Numbered from the stretch's first letter, positions 8,586 to 17,153 are shown. The stretch: DNA of 64,000 nucleotides from Candidatus Aegiribacteria sp. MLS_C (GCA_002030045.1 LQBI01000003.1:34225-98224), one strand, 5' to 3'. A program made the numbers and translations. Notes: generated by a model not told the origin, from the letters alone.

Positions 8586-11072
8586 TCAGTCGTCTTCGCC
8601 GGGCCGGTCCCTGCCGCTGCAGATCATCTCGCCCACGGTATTCAGGAAATCCCTGGTGGAGAAGGGTTTGGAGATGAAGCGCGAACCCGGTGGCATGCTG
8701 CCGCTCCTGGCAAGCGCCTCCTGGATGTAGCCGGACATGAAGAGTACGCTCAGGTCCGGCTTTGTCTCCAGCAACCTCCTGGCTACCTGTATACCGTCCA
8801 GGCTTCCCGGGAGGACCACGTCCGTGACCAGCAGGTCTATATCATCGCGGTCGGCCCTGAAGAGTTCCATTGCGGCGGAGCTGTCCGATGCTTCCAGAAC
8901 TCTGTACCCGCTCAGGCTGAGGACGTTGGAGACCACGTCCCGAACCCCCATCTCGTCCTCCACAAGCAGGACCGTCCCTCTTCCAGTCTCCATGCCGCCG
9001 GTCTCGGCGGGACCGGACAGATCGACGGGCTGACCGGCGGCCGGTGGAATATGTATCCTGAACTCGGTCCCCTCTTCCGGGGTGCTGTCGACCTCTATGA
9101 AGCCGCCGCTCTCGGTCACTATTCCCTGCACGGATGCAAGTCCCAGCCCGGTCCCCTTGCCCTTCTCCTTGGTGGTGAAGAATGGGTCGAAGGCCTTGTC
9201 CAGAACTTCAGGCGTCATTCCGAGCCCGGTGTCCCGCACGCTGACCACGACCATTCCCTGCGATCCTCCCGCAGGCAGCCCGCCCTCGGACTCCTGTGCG
9301 ACGTGCGGGACCATGGACGTGGATATGCTCAGCGTACCGCCCCTGGGCATCGCGTCCCTGGCGTTGACCGCCAGGTTCAGCAGGACCTGCTCCATGTGCA
9401 CCGGGTCGATCTCAATGGGAGGAAGGTTCTCCTGAAGGCTGATCTCCAGCCTGATGTCCTCACCTATCACGTGTTCCAGCATTCCGGACACGCCTCGAAC
9501 GAGAGCGTTTGGATCCACCGGGACCGGGTTCGTAACCTGCTGGTGGCTGAACGCCAGGAGCTGCTCCGTCACCGCTGCGGCCCGGCCGGCGGCTTCCAGC
9601 ACCTGCTGGAACCTTGACCTGAGGCCCGGAGTCAGTTCCGTGTCCATGAGCGTGATCTCGCAGTTGCTGATTATCACAGTCAGGATGTTGTTGAAATCAT
9701 GGGCTATACCGCCGGTCAGCCTGCCCACCGCCTCCATCTTCTGGGCGTGGAGGTACTGCTCCTCCGATCTCCTGAGCGCGCTCTCGACAATCTTCCTCGG
9801 CGTTATGTCCTGAAGGGAAACGAAGAGCCTGGACTTCCCTCCCCGGTCCTCCGGCGGGCAGGCGAAGTGCGCCGCCACGTGCCTGGTCTCGCCCTTCAGT
9901 GTCGTCAGTTCCGCCTCCGAGAAGAAACTCGGACACCCGCTGGCAATGCAGTGCAGTGCGTCCAGGAGTATCCTCAGCGATCCCGCGGGAACGTACTCGC
10001 TGAAGTCCCTCAGGTCTTCGATGGAACCCGCCTCCAGCAGCTCAAGACCGGCCCTGTTCACGTCTATGATATCAATGCCGTCCAGGAGTCTCTCGGAATT
10101 CTCATGGAACCATTCCCGGCCATCCCTGCCCCCGGTCTCCAGCAGATCCCTGATTTCCGACAGGTCCAGTTCCCAGAGGGAGATCGGGGAATGCTGGAAG
10201 AGGTTCCGGTACCTGGCCTCGCTCTTCTTGAGCGCGTCCTGCACCTCCCTGTAGGCCTCCACCTGGTCCTCCAGTCCCCTCAGGGCCTGGTGCAGTCTCT
10301 CGGTCATGGAGTTGTAGGCGTTGGCCAGCTCGCCTATCTCGTCGTTCCTGGATACCTCCAGCTTCTCCTGCAGGCCCTGGGGCTTCAGGGACCTCACCGA
10401 GGATGCCAGGTATTCCACGGGACGGATGACGCTGGAGGCAGTCAGGATAGCTGTCAGGGGACCCAGGATAATGACAAGGACGACGGCGGCGATCAGGAGG
10501 TTCCTCAGGGTCTCCCTTCCGCCGGCCGCCGACTCGATATCCCCTGTCACCTGCAGGGTTATCTCATCGTGAAGCCTCTCCAGATGGCCGTCCATCCTTC
10601 TCTGTATGGATGCGAGGTCCGTATGGTGAATTATCTGGGCCCTGGCCCAGAGGCCATGCCTGGCCGCCGATCCGATGGAATCCACCGCAACGACCGCTTC
10701 GTCGGCACAGCCGGAAAGCTCCGCCAGCTCATCCTCCATACCGATATCCGCAGCCGAGCGCTGAAAACGATCCATGGCCTCCGAAAAACCGTCGACGGCT
10801 TCCCGTATGTTACTTCCGGCCACGGAACTCTGCCTGGTGAGAAGGATGCCGTCCAGCGTGGTCATCATCTGTTCCCATTTCAGGCTTATCTCGGTCAGGA
10901 GCCGGATCCTCTCGGACCCGGAGACGATGGCGTCGATGGTTCTCTCGGTGGAACCGATGTGCACAAGGGAAAGCACCGAGGCGGAGAGGGCCAGCAGCGA
11001 GATGAGGGAATAGCCGATGATGGTCCTTGCCCGAATGGAAAGGCCCGTTCTGGAGACGAGGGGCGATCTCAC
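8586..11072 (-). CDS. Hybrid sensor histidine kinase (TM, extracytoplasmic helices, HAMP, PAS, HisKA, HATPase, REC)
   Basis: 828 residues from a GTG with GGAG upstream. A first membrane helix (~17-38) is followed by a helical extracytoplasmic region (~40-190) like four-helix-bundle sensor domains. A second membrane helix (~193-215) leads to HAMP and a coiled coil, a PAS-like domain (~290-430), HisKA with phospho-acceptor His458 in GGIAHDFNN, an ATPase domain with ARDAMP, DTGLGM and GLGLAS, and a receiver domain (~695-815) with Asp751 in VTDVVLPG. It starts 15 bases after the stop of the periplasmic binding protein, so the two are surely cotranscribed. The kinase probably reads the ligand state of that protein, as in LuxP-LuxQ or TorT-TorS. 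No DNA-binding output domain is present; a separate response regulator or phosphotransfer partner is not in the window. Confidence 0.9.
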   Translation of the reverse strand: MRSPLVSRTGLSIRARTIIGYSLISLLALSASVLSLVHIGSTERTIDAIVSGSERIRLLTEISLKWEQMMTTLDGILLTRQSSVAGSNIREAVDGFSEAMDRFQRSAADIGMEDELAELSGCADEAVVAVDSIGSAARHGLWARAQIIHHTDLASIQRRMDGHLERLHDEITLQVTGDIESAAGGRETLRNLLIAAVVLVIILGPLTAILTASSVIRPVEYLASSVRSLKPQGLQEKLEVSRNDEIGELANAYNSMTERLHQALRGLEDQVEAYREVQDALKKSEARYRNLFQHSPISLWELDLSEIRDLLETGGRDGREWFHENSERLLDGIDIIDVNRAGLELLEAGSIEDLRDFSEYVPAGSLRILLDALHCIASGCPSFFSEAELTTLKGETRHVAAHFACPPEDRGGKSRLFVSLQDITPRKIVESALRRSEEQYLHAQKMEAVGRLTGGIAHDFNNILTVIISNCEITLMDTELTPGLRSRFQQVLEAAGRAAAVTEQLLAFSHQQVTNPVPVDPNALVRGVSGMLEHVIGEDIRLEISLQENLPPIEIDPVHMEQVLLNLAVNARDAMPRGGTLSISTSMVPHVAQESEGGLPAGGSQGMVVVSVRDTGLGMTPEVLDKAFDPFFTTKEKGKGTGLGLASVQGIVTESGGFIEVDSTPEEGTEFRIHIPPAAGQPVDLSGPAETGGMETGRGTVLLVEDEMGVRDVVSNVLSLSGYRVLEASDSSAAMELFRADRDDIDLLVTDVVLPGSLDGIQVARRLLETKPDLSVLFMSGYIQEALARSGSMPPGSRFISKPFSTRDFLNTVGEMICSGRDRPGEDD

Positions 11073-11087
11073 TGGACGGTCACTCCT

Positions 11088-11996
11088 TCATCTCAGTATC
11101 AATGCGAGGTCGACGATTATGGAATCCGGGACTTCCCGCCCCGACAGGTAGTCCACGGCGGTCTCGACCCCCAGTCTGCCCATTTCGGCCGGTCTCTGGG
11201 CCACCGTCGCCAGCAGCTCCCCGCTCTCGACTGCTCCTATGGCCTCTTCTATGGCGTCGAAGCCGATGAAGAGGATACCACCGGCCTTGGCCGCACCGGC
11301 GGCTTCCATGGCCCCAAGTATCATGTCGTCGTTGTGGGCGAACACTCCGTCCACCTGCACCGTATCCTCGAGGAAATCCAGGATTCCCTCCATGGCCAGG
11401 TCCCTGTCGAACTCGGCGTGGAAGGAATGGACGATTTCTATCTCGGGATGCATGGACAGCGCCTCCCTGAAACCCTCTCCCCGCTCCATGGCGGCGGAGG
11501 AGCCCTCTGTGCCCATTATCTCCACCACTCTGCCCCGCCTGTTGAGCGCTTCCGCCAGGTAGTCGCCCGCCATCCTGCCCCCGGCCCTGTTGTCCGAGGC
11601 AATATGGCTCACTACCCTGTCCGAGCTTATCCCCCTGTCGATGGTAAAGACGGGAACACCCATCGATGTCACTGAATCAAGGGCCGGAATGACCGCATCG
11701 CTCACCGGATTGAGGAGTATGGCGTCCATCCCCTCATCAGCAAGGTCCAGTATCTGGCGGGACTGAAGCTGAGGATCCTCGCAGGCGTAGACGGGTATTA
11801 TCTCCGCGTTCAGCCTGCGGGCGGATTCCTCCGCACCCTCCAGCAGCGACAGGAAGAAGGGAGTTTCGGGAGCCATGCATATGGCGAGGCCTATCCTGTA
11901 AGCATCCCGGCCGTTCCCTGCGGTCTCGGGATGGTCCGTCCCGCCGCAGCACACCAGGAACGCTACGGACATCGTGACGGTGAACGCTATGCCCAT
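11088..11996 (-). CDS. Periplasmic sugar-type binding lipoprotein (RbsB/LuxP-like)
   Basis: The chosen ATG at 11996 follows AGAGGGGG and gives a leader MGIAFTVTMSVAFLVCCGG with a lipobox-like LVCC. A longer frame reaches 12095 but has an implausible N-terminus. The mature part is a type I periplasmic binding fold: IGLAICMAPETPFF, then GMDAILLNPVSDAVIPALD, VPVFTIDRGI, SHIASDNRAGGRMAG, VVEIMGTEGSSAA, DGVFAHNDDMILGAMEAA and LFIGFDAIEEA, all typical of ribose or autoinducer-2 binding proteins. No permease or ATPase gene is nearby, and the next gene is a sensor kinase. The likely job is therefore ligand sensing rather than import. Confidence 0.85.
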   Translation of the reverse strand: MGIAFTVTMSVAFLVCCGGTDHPETAGNGRDAYRIGLAICMAPETPFFLSLLEGAEESARRLNAEIIPVYACEDPQLQSRQILDLADEGMDAILLNPVSDAVIPALDSVTSMGVPVFTIDRGISSDRVVSHIASDNRAGGRMAGDYLAEALNRRGRVVEIMGTEGSSAAMERGEGFREALSMHPEIEIVHSFHAEFDRDLAMEGILDFLEDTVQVDGVFAHNDDMILGAMEAAGAAKAGGILFIGFDAIEEAIGAVESGELLATVAQRPAEMGRLGVETAVDYLSGREVPDSIIVDLALILR

Positions 11997-12186
11997 TCGA
12001 AGCCCCCTCTGGATGCGCAAACAGCCGCATGAGCAGTAACACGGCCAGTTCGGATGCCCGGTTCTTAAATACATGTTCAGCGGCCTCGAAGTCAATCCAC
12101 TTCCGCGTCACCGGAGTCAATCCTGTTCCGCACCCTGTTCTCAATGCCTATCCGGTCTCCGCCGCCAATTACGGACAAGGCCAAGA

Positions 12187-12215
12187 TTGATTAAGGTCCG
12201 CCGGGCTCATATGTT
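12187..12215 (+). promoter_or_regulatory. Candidate sigma-70-type promoter of the PII-EIIA-Mrp operon
   Basis: TTGATT at 12187-12192 and TATGTT at 12210-12215 are separated by exactly 17 bases. The predicted transcript would start near 12222, about 78 bases before the first ATG at 12300. The same -10 hexamer is seen ahead of the TetR gene at 59736. Confidence 0.5.
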
Positions 12216-12299
12216 CCCTGCATCACCCTGCCGGGAGCGTGGCCGGACCTCGGGCAGAGGGGTGCCGTTCATCCCGGGATCACGTGGAGGGCGGCGGCG

Positions 12300-12644
12300 A
12301 TGAAGCTGATGGTGTTCGTTCTCAACAACGAGGAGCTGCTGGAGCAGGTGCTGGAGGCCTACACCGAGGTGGGTATGCCCGGAGGCACCATCCTGGACTC
12401 GGAGGGGATGGGTCGTTTCCTGACCTACGAGATACCCCTTTTCGCAGGCTTCCAGAAGTTCATGAAGGGCAACAAGCCCTACAACAAGACGATATTCTCG
12501 GTGGTCCGCGACGAGAGCCTCATACCGAAGCTGCACAAGCTGCTGAACGAGATCTGCGGCGACCTGAGCGGCCCGGGTACAGGCATACTGTTCACCGTGC
12601 CGGTGGACTGGGCCGCTGGACTGGTGGAGGAGGAGGAGGAATGA
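12300..12644 (+). CDS. PII-like small regulatory protein
   Basis: 114 residues with the size and strand/helix pattern of the PII/CutA-like superfamily. It starts with a strand MKLMVFVLNN, then helix EELLEQVLEAYTEVGMPGGTILDSEG, a loop region, and a second beta-alpha unit TIFSVVRDESLIPKLHKLLNEICG with final strand GTGILFTVPVDWAAG. Classical PII T-loop residues are absent, so it is a divergent PII-like protein rather than GlnB. It heads an operon with an EIIA-type protein and a cation antiporter. PII-like proteins often bind nucleotides and control neighbouring membrane transporters, so antiporter control is inferred. GGAGGG precedes the ATG; the stop overlaps the next start (ATGA). Confidence 0.7.
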   Translation: MKLMVFVLNNEELLEQVLEAYTEVGMPGGTILDSEGMGRFLTYEIPLFAGFQKFMKGNKPYNKTIFSVVRDESLIPKLHKLLNEICGDLSGPGTGILFTVPVDWAAGLVEEEEE

Positions 12645-13105
12645 CCGCGAAGCTGTGCGAGATGCTGAAACCTGAGAGCATAGAACTGGACCTTTCCGAG
12701 AGGAAGAAACCGGAAATAATCCGGGAACTGGTCCGGCTCGTTTCCCTTTCGGCGGATATAGCCGACCCCGAAGCCCTCATCGAGGCGCTGATGGAGAGGG
12801 AGAGCATCAGCAGCACCGGAATAGGCAACGGAATCGCCATTCCCCACTGCCTTACGCAGCAGGTCGGATCCACCCACATAGCGTTCGCCCGCAAGCCCGA
12901 CGGGGCGAAGTTCGACTCAGTCGACAACCAGCCTGTGGCGCTGTTCTTCCTTCTGGTGGGACCCGAGGACAATCCCAACATGCATCTGCAGGTTCTCAGC
13001 AGGCTGGCCCGGTACCTCCATGACAGCATTTTCTGCGACCTGCTGCTGACCGCCGGGTCGCCGGAGGAAGTGATACAGGCCTTCAGGACCAAGGAACTGG
13101 TCTGA
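12641..13105 (+). CDS. PTS EIIA (fructose/nitrogen-type) domain protein
   Basis: 154 residues forming a single EIIA type 2 domain. It opens with the LKPESIELDL motif, then ALMERESISSTGIGNGIAIPHC with the phosphorylatable His at residue 69, then VALFFLLVGPEDNPNMHLQVLSRLAR and a final AFRTKEL. EIIA(Ntr) proteins act as phosphorylation-dependent regulators, including of cation transport, and standalone copies without sugar-specific EIIB/EIIC are usually regulatory. No PTS permease is in the window. It overlaps the PII-like gene by four bases (ATGA) and MrpE by one (TGATG), so translation is coupled with both. Confidence 0.9.
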   Translation: MTAKLCEMLKPESIELDLSERKKPEIIRELVRLVSLSADIADPEALIEALMERESISSTGIGNGIAIPHCLTQQVGSTHIAFARKPDGAKFDSVDNQPVALFFLLVGPEDNPNMHLQVLSRLARYLHDSIFCDLLLTAGSPEEVIQAFRTKELV

Positions 13106-13617
13106 TGAACCTCAGGGCGCGATGGAACCTGGTCCGCTTCTTCATCACCTTCATATCCCTCTTCTCCGGATGGCTGCTCTTCACATGGTCCCTGGACACG
13201 GGGTCCCTGGTGGCGGGGGTCGTCTCCTGCATCGCTGTCTCGCTTGTAACATGGTCCATATTCGTGGACGAGACGGAGGCGGGAAGGCGGGCCCACCTGC
13301 CCAGGCCCCACTACTTCCTGCTCTTCCTGGGAGTGCTGGTGTTCAACATGTACGTGGCCAGCTTCAAGGTTCTCTGGCAGATAGTCAGGGGGAACATAAA
13401 CCCGAGCATGGTACACTTCCGCACCCACCTGAGGACTGACATAGCCCGGGTGGTCCTCACCAGCTCGATCACACTGACCCCGGGGACCATCACCGTGGAC
13501 CTGAACGAGGACCATCTGGTGGTGCACTGGCTCGACGCGCAGACCACCCATTCCCGCTATGCCGGAAAGCTCATCAAGGGCATCTACGAGAAACTGCTGA
13601 GGCGCGTATGGCTCTGA
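13105..13617 (+). CDS. mrpE: Mrp/Mnh-type cation antiporter subunit E (MbhA-like)
   Basis: 170 residues with two or three N-terminal membrane helices (FFITFISLFSGWLLF, LVAGVVSCIAVSLVTWSIF, YFLLFLGVLVFNMYVASFKV). A soluble domain follows with the family hallmark TSSITLTPGTITVDLNEDHLVVHWLD. This is the E subunit of Mrp antiporters, equivalent to MbhA of the archaeal membrane-bound hydrogenase. It overlaps its upstream gene by one base and the F subunit by ten. Confidence 0.92.
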   Translation: MNLRARWNLVRFFITFISLFSGWLLFTWSLDTGSLVAGVVSCIAVSLVTWSIFVDETEAGRRAHLPRPHYFLLFLGVLVFNMYVASFKVLWQIVRGNINPSMVHFRTHLRTDIARVVLTSSITLTPGTITVDLNEDHLVVHWLDAQTTHSRYAGKLIKGIYEKLLRRVWL

Positions 13618-13874
13618 CGCTGGTCTGGACGATAAGATTCCTGGTGGTCTCCATCGTGGTCAGCATGGTGCGGGTGGTGATCGGACCCACTGTTGCGGAC
13701 AGGATGATAGGCCTGAACCTGGTGGCGGCACAGACCCTGGCCCTCCTGGTGCTCATATCCGTGTCCATGGACAGGACCATCCTCCTGGACGTGGCCCTGG
13801 TGTACGACATCTTCGGTTTCGTGGGCCTGCTGGTCATGACCAGGTACTTCTCGGGGAGGAAGGGAGAGCTGTGA
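13608..13874 (+). CDS. mrpF: Mrp/Mnh-type cation antiporter subunit F (MbhB-like)
   Basis: 88 residues with three membrane helices. VVIGPTVADRMIGLNLVAAQT, followed by DVALVYDIFGFVGLLVMTRYF, is diagnostic for the MnhF/PhaF subunit. It overlaps MrpE by ten bases and MrpG by four (GTGA). It belongs to the small-subunit part of the complex that couples Na+ and H+ movement in the cytoplasmic membrane. Confidence 0.92.
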   Translation: MALTLVWTIRFLVVSIVVSMVRVVIGPTVADRMIGLNLVAAQTLALLVLISVSMDRTILLDVALVYDIFGFVGLLVMTRYFSGRKGEL

Positions 13875-14200
13875 ACATAGGCACGGTCATCTTCTTCGTC
13901 CTGGGGGCGGTATTCAACATCATGGGGAACCTGGGCGTCATCATCTTCCCCGACGCGTACACGAGGCTGCAGGCCTCCTCCACCTGCAGCACCACCTCGG
14001 TCCTCTCCTTCCTCATAGGATGCATGTTCCTGGTGGGCCTGGGACCGATGCTGGGAAGGCTTCTTGTCATAACCATCTTCTTCTTCGTGACCAGCCCCAT
14101 ATCCGCCCACATCATAGCCCGTTTCGCGTGGCAGAACGGCATGGTCGCCTGGCGTCGCAACTTCAGGATGACCGGGGGAAGGGGAAGAGCAGATGGTTGA
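13871..14200 (+). CDS. mrpG: Mrp/Mnh-type cation antiporter subunit G (MbhC-like)
   Basis: 109 residues from a GTG. The motif FNIMGNLGVIIFPDAYTRLQASS matches the G-subunit signature (GxxRxPDxYxRLHA-like), and FVTSPISAHIIARFAW matches its C-terminal TSP-AHxxARAA block. Three membrane helices are visible. The stop overlaps the next start. Confidence 0.92.
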   Translation: MNIGTVIFFVLGAVFNIMGNLGVIIFPDAYTRLQASSTCSTTSVLSFLIGCMFLVGLGPMLGRLLVITIFFFVTSPISAHIIARFAWQNGMVAWRRNFRMTGGRGRADG

Positions 14201-14426
14201 GGCGCTCCTGGTGCTGATGCTGATCTCCTCCGTATTCGCCCTCCTCATCAGGGACATGCTGGCGGCGGTCCTGCTCCTCGGCGTCTTCAGCATGCTCAGC
14301 TGCCTCGTCTTCTTCCTGCTGAGCGCTCCCGACGTGGCCCTCACCGAGGCGGCGGTGGGCACCGGCGTGGGAACGGTGATACTCATCTGGATAGTCTACA
14401 GGACCGAGAGGAGGGACAGGACGTGA
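14193..14426 (+). CDS. DUF4040 (MbhD-like) antiporter subunit
   Basis: 77 residues, almost wholly hydrophobic, with DMLAAVLLLGVFSMLSCLVFFLLSAPDVALTEAAVG. APDVALTEA is the DUF4040 signature, found in MbhD of archaeal hydrogenases and in the C-terminal part of the MrpA subunit of ordinary Mrp antiporters. Here it is a free-standing gene, as in mbh operons. It overlaps MrpG by eight bases and the next gene by four. Confidence 0.88.
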   Translation: MVEALLVLMLISSVFALLIRDMLAAVLLLGVFSMLSCLVFFLLSAPDVALTEAAVGTGVGTVILIWIVYRTERRDRT

Positions 14427-14737
14427 AGTCAGGAAGGCTGACGGCTGCGGCGGAGATCCTTGTCCTCCTGCTCACGGCATTCTTCCTCTACCAGGGCCTT
14501 CGGGGGGACCATGGCGAAGAATCCGAGATAAGACGGCACATCATAGAGAACGGCAGCAGTGAGACGGGGGCTCTTAACCTGGTGACCTCCATATACCTGG
14601 GCTACAGGGCCTTTGATACTCTGGGCGAGACCATGGTTCTGCTGCTGGCGGTCTCGGGAGGACTCTTCCTGCTGAAGCCCGGGAGCAGCGGGAACGGACA
14701 TGATGAACGCGGGGAGGACGGGTATGGACAGGACTGA
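14423..14737 (+). CDS. MbhE-like antiporter subunit (equivalent to an MrpA C-terminal segment)
   Basis: 104 residues from GTG with two membrane helices. The stretch ALNLVTSIYLGYRAFDTLGETMVLLLAVSG, especially NxVTxIxxxYRxFDTxGE, is the signature of MbhE and of the corresponding end of MrpA. The C-terminal tail after residue 90 is polar and overlaps the start of MrpB. Its place between DUF4040 and MrpB reproduces the archaeal mbhD-mbhE-mbhF order. Confidence 0.88.
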   Translation: MKSGRLTAAAEILVLLLTAFFLYQGLRGDHGEESEIRRHIIENGSSETGALNLVTSIYLGYRAFDTLGETMVLLLAVSGGLFLLKPGSSGNGHDERGEDGYGQD

Positions 14738-15173
14738 CACGGGCAGGGCGGGCATGAACAGGAAGACAACCATCCTGGACCTCATATCCAGGAAGCTGGC
14801 CCCCTTCATGCTGCTCTTCGGCCTCTACGTCCTCACCTACGGTCATGCCTCCCCGGGAGGGGGCTTCCAGGGAGGAGTGGTCATAGCCTCCGGCGTCATA
14901 CTGCTCTTCGTGGCCCAGGGAGTTGAAGCCGCCGAGAGGCTGTTCCCCTTCGCCACCCTCTCCCGGGTGGAGACGATGGCCTTCCTGGCGTTCATAGGCG
15001 CCGGTCTCGCAGGAATAGCGGCCGGAATCGGCTTCCTGGGCAATCCAATGGTCCTGGTCGAGGTAAGTGCGGCACCCAGGGCGGGCATGGTACTTCTGCT
15101 CAACCTGGTGATCGGCATCGAGGTGGGCTCCGGTGTCAGCCTCATCTGCCTTAGGCTCTTCAGGGAGGAATGA
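14724..15173 (+). CDS. mrpB: Mrp/Mnh-type cation antiporter subunit B (MbhF-like)
   Basis: About 149 residues; the frame is open from 14700, but GGGGAGG at 14711-14717 sits six bases before the ATG at 14724, which is preferred. The family motif FGLYVLTYGHASPGGGFQGG is present, followed by VVIASGVILLFVA and three more membrane helices. The GH and SPGGGFQ motifs line the ion path in Mrp B subunits. It overlaps the MbhE-like gene by 14 bases. Confidence 0.92.
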   Translation: MDRTDTGRAGMNRKTTILDLISRKLAPFMLLFGLYVLTYGHASPGGGFQGGVVIASGVILLFVAQGVEAAERLFPFATLSRVETMAFLAFIGAGLAGIAAGIGFLGNPMVLVEVSAAPRAGMVLLLNLVIGIEVGSGVSLICLRLFREE

Positions 15174-15511
15174 TGACCTGGATACTGATAGGCGCCATCC
15201 TCATGGCGGGTCTCTGGGGCGTGGTGAACAGGCCCAACATGATAAAGAAGGTGATGGCCCTCAGTATAGCCAACAGCGCCGTGATACTGATGTTCGTGTA
15301 CCACGGCTCCCTCTCCGGCGACACGGCCCCCATCGAGGGCAACGGAGGTACCATGGTGGACCCCCTGCCACAGGCCCTGATGCTCACCGCGATAGTGGTG
15401 GGCGTCTGCGTGATGTCCATGGCCCTGGTGCTGGTCTACCGCCTCCACCGGAAGTACGGCACCCTGGACATGAGGGAGGTCGAGGGAAAGGCCTGGAAGC
15501 TCCGTGACTGA
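15170..15511 (+). CDS. mrpC: Mrp/Mnh-type cation antiporter subunit C (NuoK-like, MbhG-like)
   Basis: 113 residues with three membrane helices. The protein matches the NuoK/MnhC fold: WGVVNRPNMIKKVMALSIANSAVILMFV in helices 1-2, then DPLPQALMLTAIVVGVCVMSMALVL, in which DPLPQALxLTAIVI is the C-subunit signature. The start ATGATG overlaps the MrpB stop, with GAGGA just upstream. Confidence 0.93.
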   Translation: MMTWILIGAILMAGLWGVVNRPNMIKKVMALSIANSAVILMFVYHGSLSGDTAPIEGNGGTMVDPLPQALMLTAIVVGVCVMSMALVLVYRLHRKYGTLDMREVEGKAWKLRD

Positions 15512-17153
15512 GACAATGATGGTCTGGGTACTGCTCTCCCCCATGCTGGGAGCCACTGCAGCCCTCTTCGGAAGCCTGTTCGAAAGGTTCAGGGGAACGG
15601 CCTGCGTCATCTCCACCATATCCCTGGCGGTGCCGGCAGTTCTGCTGGCCCTCCTTACGGGACCGGTCATGGAGGGGGAGGTGCTCCAGCACTCTCTCGG
15701 GGGATGGTCCCCGCCCTGGGGAATAAACCTGGTCATGGACGGCCTGGCATGGGTTTCCGCCTCCCTCACCACGCTCATAGCGGTCGCCGTCGCCCTGTTT
15801 GCCCTGGACTCGGGGAAGTACGGGGCAAGGTTCTTCTTCTTCCTGCTTATGATGGCGGTCGGTATGTACGGCGTCGCTCTCACCGGCGACCTCTTCACCA
15901 TGTTCGTCTGTTTCGAGATAATCGCGGTATCGGTGTACGTGCTGGTGGCCTGGGAGGGAACAGGGACGGGGCTGGCGGCCAGTCTGAAGTACCTGATACT
16001 CAGCACCACCGGCATAATGATCTTCCTTTTCGGAGTTTTCCTTATCTACAGGGACCTGGGGGTGCTCTCCATCTCCGGAGTGTCCGAGGCGCTGCGGGCG
16101 GCGGGAGGTGTCCGGAACACACCGGTCATGCATCTGGCACTGGCTTCGCTGTGCGTGGGCATAGGCGTCCGCACGGCGTTCATACCCTTCCATACCTGGC
16201 TGCCCGAGGCCCACGCCTACGCCCCCCACCCCATATCCGCCTTTCTCTCAGGCGCCATGATCAAGATTTCGTTCTTCGCCATGGTCAGGATCGTCCTGGA
16301 GTTCGGAGGCGACTACCTGATGGACCTGCTGATGTGGATAGGGGCCTTCACCGCCCTGGCAGCGGTCCTCAGCGCCCTGTCCCAGACCGACGTGAAGAGG
16401 CTCCTGGCCTACCATTCCATATCCCAGCTGGGCTACATACTGGCTGTTTTCGGAGCCGGCTCCTCCCTCGCCCTGACGGCATCCTTCCTTCATGCGCTCA
16501 ACCACGCCCTCTTCAAGAGCCTGCTCTTCCTCACGGTGGGCGCGGCTGTGAGCTTCACAGGAGAAAGGAACATCTACCGCATCCACGGCCTGGGAAGCAG
16601 GATGCCGGTGGTGGCCGCTGCCTTCTTCGTGGGGGCGCTCTCCATCTCCGGCATTCCGCCGTTCAACGGCTACGCCAGCAAGGCATTCATAACCATGGGC
16701 ATGAAGGGCAGCGGTGCCTACCCCCTGCTCTGGGCCACCAGCTTCCTCACCATGGCAAGCTTCATCAAGCTTGGGCGGATCTTCCTGCCCTTCTCGCGAA
16801 GCGGCGCAGAGTATGACAGGAAGGAAAGACCGCCGGGAATCCTTGAGACCTCGGTGGTGGCCGTTCTCGCACTGATGTGCCTGGGGACCGGGGTTTTCGG
16901 ATCACAGGTGGCGGGTTTCATGCACTCCATGCTCTACGGGACCGAACTGGTCACCGCCCCCCGGCTCTTCACCGCGGGGAGCCTGCTGAAGACACTGCCG
17001 ATGATCGCGCTTGGAATACTCGCCTGGAGGATGGTGCTAACCGGACCGGGCAGGTCCCTGTCCGGCCGGGTCAGGGCACTGGCGCCCCAGCTCAGGACGG
17101 TGCTGATATTCTTCTTCGCGGGACTGCTGGCCTTCGCGGCGGTGGCCTACTGA
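15504..17153 (+). CDS. mrpD: Mrp/Mnh-type cation antiporter subunit D (NuoN/ND5-like proton channel, MbhH-like)
   Basis: 549 residues with about 14 membrane helices. ALTGDLFTMFVCFEIIAVSVYVLVA carries the conserved Glu of helix 5. FIPFHTWLPEAHAYAPHPISAFLSGAMIKI and LAYHSISQLGYIL carry the Lys and His ion-path residues of complex-I-type antiporter subunits. The frame opens with GTG at 15504; an ATG at 15516 is an alternative. This is the only large antiporter-like subunit; a full-length MrpA is absent, as in archaeal mbh modules. The operon ends here at a strong hairpin. Confidence 0.93.
   Translation: MTETMMVWVLLSPMLGATAALFGSLFERFRGTACVISTISLAVPAVLLALLTGPVMEGEVLQHSLGGWSPPWGINLVMDGLAWVSASLTTLIAVAVALFALDSGKYGARFFFFLLMMAVGMYGVALTGDLFTMFVCFEIIAVSVYVLVAWEGTGTGLAASLKYLILSTTGIMIFLFGVFLIYRDLGVLSISGVSEALRAAGGVRNTPVMHLALASLCVGIGVRTAFIPFHTWLPEAHAYAPHPISAFLSGAMIKISFFAMVRIVLEFGGDYLMDLLMWIGAFTALAAVLSALSQTDVKRLLAYHSISQLGYILAVFGAGSSLALTASFLHALNHALFKSLLFLTVGAAVSFTGERNIYRIHGLGSRMPVVAAAFFVGALSISGIPPFNGYASKAFITMGMKGSGAYPLLWATSFLTMASFIKLGRIFLPFSRSGAEYDRKERPPGILETSVVAVLALMCLGTGVFGSQVAGFMHSMLYGTELVTAPRLFTAGSLLKTLPMIALGILAWRMVLTGPGRSLSGRVRALAPQLRTVLIFFFAGLLAFAAVAY

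Noticed and set aside
9699-11675. 658-codon plus-strand frame across the kinase and binding-protein genes
   Set aside because: Low-complexity composition, antisense to two well-supported genes, with no recognisable domain.
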